NCBI GenBank assembly: GCA_964443075.1
Contig: CAYUCB010000072.1
Location: 1-23,933 of the forward strand
Direction: 5' to 3'
DNA length: 23,933 nucleotides
Origin: DSQQ01 sp964443075
GTDB lineage: Bacteria; Chloroflexota; Anaerolineae; 4572-78; J111
The position numbers and the translations under genes were made by a program. Shown here one piece after another: positions 8,079-15,012 of this stretch. Position 1 is the stretch's first letter, and each line of letters opens with the position of its first letter. A model generated the notes under the pieces. It saw only the letters and a program-made list of their open reading frames with translations. It did not search any database and had not been told where the DNA came from.

Positions 8079-8867
8079 ATGCTCGCTGATTACAAACACC
8101 GTCCCCATTTTCGAAGAATTGCTTCAAAATACCACGATCTGAGAACAACTGACATAGAGCCAGTTTTGTATATTAAGCGGCAATTGAAGTCTCTAGATAT
8201 AATTGAAGCGGTAGATATCGGTTGCGGTACAGGAAGATATACGGAGTTGCTAAATCAATATTTGCGGGACAAACTTTCGTTTCTCTGTGGTGTTGACTAC
8301 AGTATAAAAATGTTGGAACAATTCAAACTGCATCTTTCTAAGAGTGGCTCACAGGTTGCGGGGGGAATTAAGGCTTCTGCAATGTGTCTCCCATTTACTG
8401 AAAAATCGTTGAATTGCATTTTCTCGTTTAATGCTGTTCACCACTTTGCACTGCTAGAATTTTTACGCGAAACAGAGAGAGTTCTCCAACCTGGCGGCTA
8501 CTTGTTTATTTACACCCGACTGAGAAGCCAGAATAGTCGCAATATTTGGGGAAGATTTTTTCCTTCATTTGCCTCAAAGGAAAATCGACTTTATGAATTG
8601 GACGAATTAGGGAAGGTAATAGGCAAAATACCGAGTTTGCGGTTACAAGAAGTGCGGACTTTCAAGTTTACCCGAAAGAGTGACTTAGAGCGCCTTTGTG
8701 AACAAGCAAGACACCACCACTACTCCACCTTTGATTTGTACTCTCATGACGAGTTCAAATTAGCTTTTAATCAATTTCGAAAAAACTTGCTTAATTATTT
8801 CGACGATTCAGGTGATATTCAATGGAACGATGAAAATACATTGCTGGTTTTTCGAACGGCGGGTTAA
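8079..8867 (+). CDS. Class I SAM-dependent methyltransferase
   Basis: A 262-residue protein with a Rossmann-like methyltransferase core. Motif I is DIGCGTG (46-52), followed by CGVDYS, then ASAMCLPF before CIFSFNAVHHF, and the post-motif loop ERVLQPGGYLFIYTR. It transfers a methyl group from S-adenosylmethionine to an unknown acceptor; the arrangement is that of the broad UbiE/COQ5-like group. ATG at 8079 is chosen because CAGGAG lies just upstream; the longer reading from TTG 7992 would run through the palindromic repeat. Codon use is clearly AT-richer than in all neighbours and the gene has no metabolic link to the sugar genes, so recent acquisition is likely. An inverted repeat lies just downstream. 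Confidence 0.85.
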   Translation: MLADYKHRPHFRRIASKYHDLRTTDIEPVLYIKRQLKSLDIIEAVDIGCGTGRYTELLNQYLRDKLSFLCGVDYSIKMLEQFKLHLSKSGSQVAGGIKASAMCLPFTEKSLNCIFSFNAVHHFALLEFLRETERVLQPGGYLFIYTRLRSQNSRNIWGRFFPSFASKENRLYELDELGKVIGKIPSLRLQEVRTFKFTRKSDLERLCEQARHHHYSTFDLYSHDEFKLAFNQFRKNLLNYFDDSGDIQWNDENTLLVFRTAG

Positions 8868-8878
8868 CCCCCACTTGC

Positions 8879-8938
8879 ATCCAACTCGCTCCGTTCCGCT
8901 ACACTTCACTGCGCTACGCGAGCGGGCGAAGCGGAACG
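8879..8938. repeat. Structured inverted repeat after the methyltransferase gene (attC-like)
   Basis: CGTTCCGCT (8892-8900) and AGCGGAACG (8930-8938) form a perfect 9-bp inverted repeat. ATCCAAC (8879-8885) just upstream fits the RYYYAAC box of integron attC sites, and the methyltransferase stop lies about 12 bp before it. The matching GTTRRRY box expected after the right arm is missing, so this is at best a truncated attC. A hairpin without that meaning is equally possible. Confidence 0.35.
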
Positions 8939-8964
8939 ATCTACTGATACCAAGTGACCTTTGT

Positions 8965-9042
8965 TTGTCTAAATCATTAATTTGTGTTATCCTGTCGCTG
9001 TTAACCGTAACGGTAACGGCATAGGATAACAGCGAGGTTATC
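8965..9042 (+). promoter_or_regulatory. Operator/promoter region of the ABC transporter operon
   Basis: TGTTAACCGTAACG (8999-9012) matches the TGTTA-N4-TAACG operator found before lacI. It is framed by a perfect inverted repeat GTTATCCT (8986-8993) / AGGATAAC (9023-9030) with nearly the same centre, and by CGCTGTTA (8996-9003) / TAACAGCG (9027-9034). A weak promoter, TTGTCT (8965-8970), 17 bp, TATCCT (8988-8993), would start transcription near 9000, inside the operator. Repression by the LacI-family protein is the simplest reading. Confidence 0.55.
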
Positions 9043-9051
9043 AATTCTACC

Positions 9052-9360
9052 ATGACGTCTACTGCCCCTGTAAGCCAAAACCAAGAACAACCCTTGTTGC
9101 TGGAAATGCGCCACATTACCAAGCGCTTTCCGGGGGTACTGGCGCTCTCAGAAGTAGATTTTACGGTGCGTCAGGGTGAAGTAGTGGCTCTGGTGGGTGA
9201 AAACGGGGCCGGTAAATCTACCTTAATGAAGATTCTCTCCGGGGTCTATCAATGTGACTCTGGAGAGATATTTTTTAAAGGCAAACCGGCCCATTTTACC
9301 ACCACCCGCCAGGCTCAGGATGCGAGTATTGCTACCATTTACAAGGAGTTGCTATCGTGA
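9052..9360 (+). pseudogene. Truncated RbsA-type sugar ABC transporter ATPase (N-terminal remnant)
   Basis: The 102 residues match the start of a two-domain RbsA/XylG-type ATPase: LEMRHITKRFPGVLALSEVDF, then Walker A GENGAGKST (49-57) and GIxTIYxEL-like IATIYKEL near the Q-loop. The protein then stops. The signature motif, Walker B, H-loop and the entire second ATPase domain (normally about 500 residues in all) are missing, so it cannot hydrolyse ATP alone. The end coincides with the start of the next ATPase gene (GTGA overlap). The codons for Lys-Glu-Leu supply the AAGGAG ribosome site of that gene. It may now act only as a translated leader. It sits directly behind the operator/promoter region. 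Confidence 0.8.
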
Positions 9361-10151
9361 TTGAGAATCCTGCCCAGCCGTTTGCCCTACAGATGATCAA
9401 CATCGAGAAATACTTCGGCCTGGTCTGTGCCCTCAAAAGCATCTGTCTGGACGTAGGTCGCAATGAGGTGGTGGGACTCATCGGCGACAACGGCGCCGGC
9501 AAATCCACTATGGTGAAAATCCTCACGGGCGTGTTTCCGCCAACCAGCGGCGAGCTGTACATTGCCGGACATCGCGTGGATTTCGGGAGTTACAATGTCC
9601 GGCGGGCGCACGAACTCGGCATCGAAACCGTGTACCAGGACAAATCGCTGGCCGAGAAGCAGCCCCTCTGGCGGAATTTTTTTATCGGCCGCCAGATCAC
9701 CCACCGCTTCGGTTTTATCGACGTCAAGAAGGAGAAGGAAATCGCCCAGGAAATCATGGTCAACACCATCGGATTTCGCGGCAGAGGAATCACGGTAGAT
9801 TCGACGGTGAGCAAGCTGTCCGGTGGCGAACGCCAGGGAGTTGCCATCGGAAGGGCCATGCACTTCGAGGCGGAACTCATCATCCTGGACGAACCGACGG
9901 TGGCGCTCTCACTGAAGGAAGTGCAGAAGGTGCTAAACTTCGTCCATAAGATCAAAGAAGGCGGCAAAGGCTGCATCTACATCTCCCACAACATTTCGGA
10001 CGTGTACGAGATATCGGATCGCTTCGTGGTCATGGATCGCGGCGAGATTGTGGCGAGTATCGAAAAGAAAGACATCAGCCTGAAAGCGTTGGATGAGTTC
10101 CTGCTCGAGTACGCACATGGTATGAAAGATGGTATGAAAGGCACAGAGTAA
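9357..10151 (+). CDS. Sugar ABC transporter ATP-binding protein (single-domain, set 1)
   Basis: A 264-residue ATPase of the simple-sugar (CUT2) importer type with one nucleotide-binding domain, like FrcA rather than the double-domain RbsA. Walker A is GDNGAGKST (43-51), the Q-loop region is ETVYQDKSLAE, the signature is LSGGERQG, Walker B is LIILDEPT and the switch His is in ISHNI. It energises uptake by the permease 2 bp downstream. The GTG start at 9357 overlaps the stop of the truncated ATPase gene, with AAGGAG 8 bases upstream. Codon use favours C-ending and AAG codons more than in the flanking host-like genes, suggesting a transferred module. A clear paralogue lies at 14238. Confidence 0.9.
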   Translation: MIENPAQPFALQMINIEKYFGLVCALKSICLDVGRNEVVGLIGDNGAGKSTMVKILTGVFPPTSGELYIAGHRVDFGSYNVRRAHELGIETVYQDKSLAEKQPLWRNFFIGRQITHRFGFIDVKKEKEIAQEIMVNTIGFRGRGITVDSTVSKLSGGERQGVAIGRAMHFEAELIILDEPTVALSLKEVQKVLNFVHKIKEGGKGCIYISHNISDVYEISDRFVVMDRGEIVASIEKKDISLKALDEFLLEYAHGMKDGMKGTE

Positions 10152-10153
10152 TC

Positions 10154-11254
10154 ATGAATCAAACGCGCTCATTTCTGGCGGTTCTGGGTCGGGTCGAAGG
10201 TTTGCCCATCGCGCTGGTATTTGTCGCCCTGCTCGCCGCGTATATCATCTCGGCGCCAAGCGTCTTCCTGAAGACCGGAATCTACATGTCGTTCCTGGAG
10301 ACGCTCACACCGTTGCTGATCTGCGGTTTGGGTCTTACCTTTGTTATCACCGCGGGGGAGATTGATCTGAGCTTCCCCGCGGTGATCGCCCTCTCTGGCT
10401 TTGTTCTGGCGTGGGCCTATCGGACGCTGGACCCAGGCTGGGCGCTGTGGGCGGGCCTGGTCCTGGCGCTGCTTGCTGGCGCCCTGGTGGGGTACATCAA
10501 CGGTTTGCTGGTCGCCTGGGTCGGCGTGCCTTCGATCATGGCAACGCTGGCCTCGCAGTTCTTCTGGTATGGGACTACCATCCTGCTGGCAGGCGGCCTG
10601 CAGGTGGCCCTGGTCGGGATTCAGGACACCTTTGTTCATGAACTTCTGGTAGGTAGGCTTTTTAAGGGCCAAATTGTGGGGGGGCAAAATTTCTCCGGGC
10701 TGCCCGTTCAATCTCTGTGGGCCCTGGGGCTGGCCGTCCTGATGTGGTTCATCCTGAACCGGCACACCTTCGGCGAAGCGGTGTCGTTCCTCGGCGACAA
10801 CGCCAACGTCGCGCGGGTCATGGGCATCAATGTCGAGAAGACGCGCATCCAGTTGTTCACCTTTCAAGGGGTGATCGCGGCCTTCGCCGGGATCATCCTG
10901 ACGCTCGACATCGGGGTCTTTTATCCGACTCAGGGGAATTTCCTCTTGCCGGTGATGGCGGGTGTGTTTGTCGGCGGGACTTCGATTGCCGGTGGCGCTG
11001 GCTCCATCGTCGGCACGTTTTTCGGCATGTATGTCATCGGTTCGCTGGAAGCCGGGGTCGTCGCGACCACCCTCAGCGGCTATTGGGTGCGGGCGGTGGA
11101 AGGAGTGGTAATGGCTGCCGTCGTGGTGCTCAACGCCGTTATTAGCGAGGGACGCATGGGGGCGATCTCAGAGCAACTGCGCCGGTGGAGCGTTCCTGCC
11201 CGGGCCGACACAACTGGAGAGAGTTTGAGACAACCGGACGAGGCTATGAAATGA
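10154..11254 (+). CDS. Sugar ABC transporter permease (RbsC/FrcC family, set 1)
   Basis: A 366-residue integral membrane protein of the BPD_transp_2 family with about 8-10 hydrophobic segments between residues 20 and 335. Family marks are the first-loop ITAGEIDLSFPAV, GVPSIMATLASQFFWYG and the cytoplasmic coupling region GDNANVARVMGINVEKTR. It would form the homodimeric channel of a CUT2 importer with the ATPase encoded 2 bp upstream and the binding protein downstream. The C-terminal about 30 residues are a hydrophilic tail (VPARADTTGESLRQPDEAMK) that the paralogue at 15013 lacks. Same GC-richer codon style as the preceding gene. No obvious Shine-Dalgarno of its own, so translational coupling is likely. 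Confidence 0.9.
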   Translation: MNQTRSFLAVLGRVEGLPIALVFVALLAAYIISAPSVFLKTGIYMSFLETLTPLLICGLGLTFVITAGEIDLSFPAVIALSGFVLAWAYRTLDPGWALWAGLVLALLAGALVGYINGLLVAWVGVPSIMATLASQFFWYGTTILLAGGLQVALVGIQDTFVHELLVGRLFKGQIVGGQNFSGLPVQSLWALGLAVLMWFILNRHTFGEAVSFLGDNANVARVMGINVEKTRIQLFTFQGVIAAFAGIILTLDIGVFYPTQGNFLLPVMAGVFVGGTSIAGGAGSIVGTFFGMYVIGSLEAGVVATTLSGYWVRAVEGVVMAAVVVLNAVISEGRMGAISEQLRRWSVPARADTTGESLRQPDEAMK

Positions 11255-11381
11255 TTCTGTTTCATGGGGTTGCGGCATAGGTGCGCAGATAAAGGAGGTA
11301 TGATACTGAAACTAGTAAAAGACAATAGATAGTCCAATTTTACATACAAACCGTAAATTCACTCAGAAAAAGGAGATAGAA

Positions 11382-12371
11382 ATGAAGCGCTTTTCTTTAA
11401 TGGCGGTTTTGGTGATCGTCGCGGTCGTCGCGGTCGTCGCACTCTACGTGCCAATGACCCGAGCACAGCAGGAACCGATTGTGATGTACATGCAGATGGG
11501 GGGCGATCCGGGCATTGCCTCGGTGGCGGCGCGGACAAGCGGCGCCCAGGCTGCGGCGGAAGCGTTGGGGATCGAGCTGCACGAGCAGTACTCAAGCTGG
11601 GATCAGCAGAAGATGATTGACGCCTTCAAGGAAGCGATCGCTGCCCAGCCGGATTGCATCGCAATCATGGGGCATCCGGGCGAAGAGGCTATGATGCCGC
11701 TGGTTGATGAGGCCGTAGCAGCAGGCATCATTGTCACCAGTGGTAACAATCCGATGCCCAACATTGAGGCTAAATACAAGGAAAAGGGCTTTGGGTATGC
11801 TGGCGCTGATCTTTATGCCGGGGGCTATCTGGCCGGCCAGGCGATGGTCGCGGCAGGCCTGAAAGCTGGCGATGAGGCGCTGGTCTACGACATCTGGCAC
11901 CAGGAAGGGCGCAGCAAAAGCTCCCAGGGCGTCTATGATGCACTTACCGAAGCCGGACTCAAGGTTGATAAACTCGACATTTCCCAGGAGGTGGACAGCG
12001 AAGCGTCGCTGGCGATCCCCATCTTGACGGCGTACATGGAGGCGCATCCCAAACTGAGGGCCATCGGCACCCAGCACGGTCAGATGACCGGGATTCTGCC
12101 GACGATACTGGAACAGGCCGGGAAACAGCCCGGTGACATCATTGTGGGCGGCATTGATCTGGGACCTGAGATAGTGGCGGCTATCAAGGCGGGCTGGATC
12201 AGCGCCAGCTTCGATCAGGCCCTATATCTGCAAGGTTTCTTCCCGGTGCAACAGTGCTGGTTGACGAAGAACTATTACTATCCGGGTATGCACCTCGACA
12301 CTGGTGTCGGCACGGTGAACACCAATAACGTTGATATGATCGCGCCACTCATCGAAGAGGGACTTCGTTAG
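11382..12371 (+). CDS. Sugar ABC transporter substrate-binding protein (RbsB type, set 1)
   Basis: A 329-residue exported binding protein of the periplasmic-binding-protein 4 (RbsB-like) group. Residues 1-29 are a signal peptide with a long Val-rich core ending at TRA before QQ. There is no lipobox Cys, so it is not an obvious lipoprotein. Recognisable parts are YMQMGGDPG, CIAIMGHPGEEAMMPLVDEA, GIIVTSGNN, AIGTQHGQMTGILPTILEQAG and GGIDLGPEIVAAIKAG. It would deliver a monosaccharide to the set-1 permease. The Shine-Dalgarno AAGGAG stands before ATG 11382, 127 bp after the permease gene. It is paralogous to the protein at 12910 (shared AIMGHPG-EA, GFGYxGAxLY and LDTG/IDTG near the C-terminus), so the two sets may take similar sugars. 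A terminator follows. Confidence 0.9.
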   Translation: MKRFSLMAVLVIVAVVAVVALYVPMTRAQQEPIVMYMQMGGDPGIASVAARTSGAQAAAEALGIELHEQYSSWDQQKMIDAFKEAIAAQPDCIAIMGHPGEEAMMPLVDEAVAAGIIVTSGNNPMPNIEAKYKEKGFGYAGADLYAGGYLAGQAMVAAGLKAGDEALVYDIWHQEGRSKSSQGVYDALTEAGLKVDKLDISQEVDSEASLAIPILTAYMEAHPKLRAIGTQHGQMTGILPTILEQAGKQPGDIIVGGIDLGPEIVAAIKAGWISASFDQALYLQGFFPVQQCWLTKNYYYPGMHLDTGVGTVNTNNVDMIAPLIEEGLR

Positions 12372-12431
12372 TTCATAGTAGATTGAAAATCATCTTCACC
12401 ACGGACTTCGGTCTATTGACGGTCTGACGTT

Positions 12432-12466
12432 AGCCCCTCCTTGCAAAACGAGGAGGGGCTTGTTGT
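12432..12466 (+). terminator. Rho-independent-type terminator after set-1 transporter
   Basis: AGCCCCTCCT (12432-12441) pairs perfectly with AGGAGGGGCT (12451-12460) around a 9-base loop. A short, imperfect T-rich run (TGTTGT) follows. Located 60 bp after the binding-protein stop. Confidence 0.75.
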
Positions 12467-12842
12467 ATGGTGAAAAGGAACTGCGAACTTTGTCCTGTGG
12501 AGTGGAGAGAATGGTTATCCTGAACGAAGCGGCGCTTTATACGTGATTGCCAGAAAACCGTGTGCGCTGTAATCTGTGCGCGTATCATTGCCGTATTGTC
12601 GTTGGCTGACGGGGAGTTTGCCAGGTTCGCGGAAATATCAGTCTGCAAGAAAAACAACTGAGCTTCTGTGCATTCACTCGCAGAGGCAAGGCGTTTTCCA
12701 TTCACAATTCACCTTTCATAGTTCATTTATCACTGATTGTGAATGGAAGAACGTTTTTCGCTTCAACCATTCACAATTCATCCTTCACAATTCATTATTC
12801 ACTATTAGAAAGGGGGTGAGGGGGATTTAATCAACAAAGTAA
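12467..12842. other. Gene-free region with AT-rich inverted repeats
   Basis: No supportable gene. The left part (to about 12695) has the base composition of the set-1 module and may be its trailing debris. The right part is a host-style repeat: TTCCATTCACAAT (12696-12708) pairs perfectly with ATTGTGAATGGAA (12736-12748), and a third direct copy of CCATTCACAATTCA starts at 12767, followed by more TTCACAATTCA units. Confidence 0.6.
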
Positions 12843-12871
12843 TTGAACTGTCGGTGTTTATAGACTATTAA
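12843..12871 (+). promoter_or_regulatory. Candidate promoter of the set-2 transporter
   Basis: TTGAAC (12843-12848), a 17-bp spacer and TATTAA (12866-12871) lie about 39 bp before the start of the set-2 binding-protein gene. Moderate match; no TGTTA-N4-TAACG operator is visible here. Confidence 0.4.
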
Positions 12872-12909
12872 TACAAAGTAGTATGATGACCCAATAAAGG
12901 AGCGAAAAA

Positions 12910-13953
12910 ATGACCAAAAATAAAATTTTCATCTTAATCCTGGGGTTGATGCTTTTAACCCTGATGGCTTCTGGATACGCTGCTGCCGCCGGTCCTGCCC
13001 CTCAAGCTACCGAAGAAGCAATGGCGGAAGGCGAATCGGTTAAATGGTGCAGTGATACCAATATTGTCTTCTTCCCCGGTGGCGCGCCGGGCGGCCCCTT
13101 TGAAACCGTGGTTTACAACGGCGCTCTCAAAGCGGCGGAAGACCTGGGGGCCAACGTAGAGTACGTTTGGTCCGATTGGAACCCGGAAAATATGGTTACC
13201 CAATTTGCCGAAGCGGCGGCCACCCAGCCCGATGGCATCGCCATTATGGGCCACCCCGGTGATGAAGCCTTTCAATCTGTGGTTGATGAAGCCCGCGCTC
13301 AGGGGATTATTGTCACCAGCCAGAACACCGCCTTGCCTACACTCGAAGCCGCGTATAGTTCTACTGGCTTCGGGTATGTTGGCGCTGAACTGTACTCGGC
13401 CGGTCATGCCCTGGGAGCCGAGGCGGTGAGACGCTTTGAACTGAAAAAGGGCGACCGGGCGATGGTTTGGGGTTTGCTGGCCCAGGCTGGCCGGGGTGAG
13501 CGCACCAAAGGGGTGATTGACGCTCTGGAAGAAGCCGGTTTAACGGTGGATTACCTGGAAATTGATGACGCCGCCAACGCCGACGCTTCGGCGGGCATTC
13601 CCACCTTTGTGGGCTATGTGTCGGCTAACCCGGATGTCAAATTGATTGTGACCGACCACGGTAACCTGACCGGCACGCAGGAGGCCCTTTTAACTGCCGC
13701 TGGCCTGGAACCCGATGCCATCTATACCGCCGGGTTTGACCTCTCGCCGGCGACGGTTGAAGGGATTCGGGGCGGCTGGACCGACCTGGTGATTGACCAA
13801 CAGCAATGGCTGCAAGGGTATTTGCCCATTCTGCAAATCTGCTTAACTCACAACTTTGCCTTCACCGGTTTGCATATTGATACCGGGGCCGGCTTTGCCA
13901 ATAAAGACAACGTAGAACTGCTGGCCGATCTGGTCAACGAACAAATCCGATAA
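12910..13953 (+). CDS. Sugar ABC transporter substrate-binding protein (RbsB type, set 2)
   Basis: A 347-residue exported sugar-binding protein. Residues 1-26 form a signal peptide (hydrophobic ILILGLMLLTLMASGYAAAA, no lipobox Cys) followed by a short acidic linker (ATEEAMAEGES). The two-lobed RbsB-like fold is marked by FFPGGAPGGPFE, GIAIMGHPGDEAFQSVVDEA, GIIVTSQNT, LIVTDHGNLTGTQEALL, AGFDLSPATVEGIRGG and GLHIDTGAG. It would capture a monosaccharide for the set-2 permease. ATG 12910 has AAAGGAG 7 bases upstream. The ATPase and permease genes follow after a 284-bp repeat-filled gap. Codon use matches the host-like genes. It is a paralogue of the protein at 11382, and divergence in the sugar-contact loops cannot be judged by eye. 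Confidence 0.9.
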   Translation: MTKNKIFILILGLMLLTLMASGYAAAAGPAPQATEEAMAEGESVKWCSDTNIVFFPGGAPGGPFETVVYNGALKAAEDLGANVEYVWSDWNPENMVTQFAEAAATQPDGIAIMGHPGDEAFQSVVDEARAQGIIVTSQNTALPTLEAAYSSTGFGYVGAELYSAGHALGAEAVRRFELKKGDRAMVWGLLAQAGRGERTKGVIDALEEAGLTVDYLEIDDAANADASAGIPTFVGYVSANPDVKLIVTDHGNLTGTQEALLTAAGLEPDAIYTAGFDLSPATVEGIRGGWTDLVIDQQQWLQGYLPILQICLTHNFAFTGLHIDTGAGFANKDNVELLADLVNEQIR

Positions 13954-13980
13954 CGACTATGGTTGCTTAAATAAGAAATG

Positions 13981-14064
13981 GGACACAGATGACACAGATT
14001 TAATGGATAATCACAGCTTAAAAAAATCCGTGAAAATCGGTTTTATCTGGGTTAATCTGTGTCC
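13981..14064. repeat. Interspersed palindromic element with ATCCGTG core
   Basis: GGACACAGAT (13981-13990) and ATCTGTGTCC (14055-14064) are perfect inverted ends. The interior contains an A-tract followed by ATCCGTGAAAATC that recurs at 59-80. Non-coding; likely an interspersed repeat family of this genome. Confidence 0.6.
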
Positions 14065-14104
14065 TATCTTATGGCCCGGTGATATAGACTTCCTAAATGA
14101 AATG

Positions 14105-14162
14105 TGTAGGGGCGCACCCTTGCGGTCGCCCCATGTAGGCCAGCGCAAGGCTGGCCGCTACA
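14105..14162. repeat. Twin-hairpin palindromic repeat (REP-like), copy B
   Basis: Ends TGTAG (14105-14109) and CTACA (14158-14162) enclose two hairpins. GGGGCG(C)ACC / GGTCGCCCC (14109-14132) has loop CTTGC, and GGCCAGC / GCTGGCC (14138-14156) has loop GCAAG. The two loops are exact reverse complements. Same architecture as copy A at 7994. Confidence 0.65.
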
Positions 14163-14237
14163 TAAATCAAATAGGAACACTATATTAAAGCAAGTTACAG
14201 CCGGGTAGTGGCCTAAAACTTTTTTGGAGTGAATGAC

Positions 14238-14999
14238 ATGACTGCCGATTACAGGCTTGAACTAAAAAATGTCTCAAAATCTTTTGGTGAAGTTAAATCG
14301 TTGCAAAACATCAATTTTAAATTGGGGCGCAATGAGGTGGTGGGCCTGCTGGGGGATAATGGCGCGGGCAAATCTACGATGATTAAAATCATCACCGGTT
14401 ATTATCGGCCCGATGAGGGTGAGGTTTTTTGTAACGGTCAGAAAATTGACCATTTGACCGTGCCCAAAGCCAGAGAATTAGGAATTGAAACCGTTTATCA
14501 GGAACGGGCGCTGGCTGAACAACAATCTCTCTGGCAAAATATCTTTATTGGCCGAGAGCTGACTAACTCGCTGGGGTTTCTTAAGGTTAAAGAAATGAAA
14601 GAGGAAACCGAGCGGCTGATGCTGGGGTCCATGGGCTTTACCTCTACCGCGGTCACGCCCGAATCTGTTATCAAAACTTTTTCCGGTGGTGAGAAACAAG
14701 GCGTGGCGATTGTCAGGGCCTTATATTTTGATGCGGAAATTATTGTTCTGGACGAACCTACCATGGGTTTGTCTTTAAAAGAAACCCGCAAACTGCTAAA
14801 TTTTGTACGCGGCATCAAAGAAGCGGGCAAATCGGCCGTGTTTATTGACCATAATATTTTCCACGTCTATTCCGTGTCCGACCGGGTGGTCGTGTTAGAT
14901 CGAGGTCAAGTGGCGGGTGAATTTAATACCAGCGATATCACCTTAAATGATCTGATGGATAAAATGTACCGGGTGGCTGAAACCGGCAGTTTTGATTAG
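14238..14999 (+). CDS. Sugar ABC transporter ATP-binding protein (single-domain, set 2)
   Basis: A 253-residue single-domain CUT2-type ATPase, about the length of FrcA. Walker A is GDNGAGKST, the Q-loop region is ETVYQERALAE, the signature is FSGGEKQG (Phe replaces the usual Leu), Walker B is IIVLDEPT and the switch His is in IDHNI. ATG 14238 is preferred because GGAG (14226-14229) is 8 bases upstream; the in-frame GTG at 14229 overlaps that ribosome site. It pairs with the permease starting 13 bp downstream. The set-1 ATPase (9357) shares long stretches (GRNEVVGL, LGIETVYQ, LDEPT--LSLKE), so the two arose by duplication or one was acquired from a relative. Codon use is host-like. Confidence 0.9.
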   Translation: MTADYRLELKNVSKSFGEVKSLQNINFKLGRNEVVGLLGDNGAGKSTMIKIITGYYRPDEGEVFCNGQKIDHLTVPKARELGIETVYQERALAEQQSLWQNIFIGRELTNSLGFLKVKEMKEETERLMLGSMGFTSTAVTPESVIKTFSGGEKQGVAIVRALYFDAEIIVLDEPTMGLSLKETRKLLNFVRGIKEAGKSAVFIDHNIFHVYSVSDRVVVLDRGQVAGEFNTSDITLNDLMDKMYRVAETGSFD

Positions 15000-15012
15000 A
15001 GGATAGCAAACC

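Noticed and set aside
11299..11331. Ten-codon reading frame before the set-1 binding-protein gene, next to an AAAGGAGGT
   Set aside because: The ribosome site abuts the ATG with too little spacing and the peptide has no feature to support it.
12430..12705. Minus-strand reading frame of 91 codons in the gap between the transporters
   Set aside because: It overlaps the terminator and a repeat, uses a GTG start without a clear ribosome site and matches nothing recognisable.
14003..14188. Short plus-strand reading frame in the gap before the set-2 ATPase
   Set aside because: It runs through two palindromic repeats; the translation is repeat-derived.
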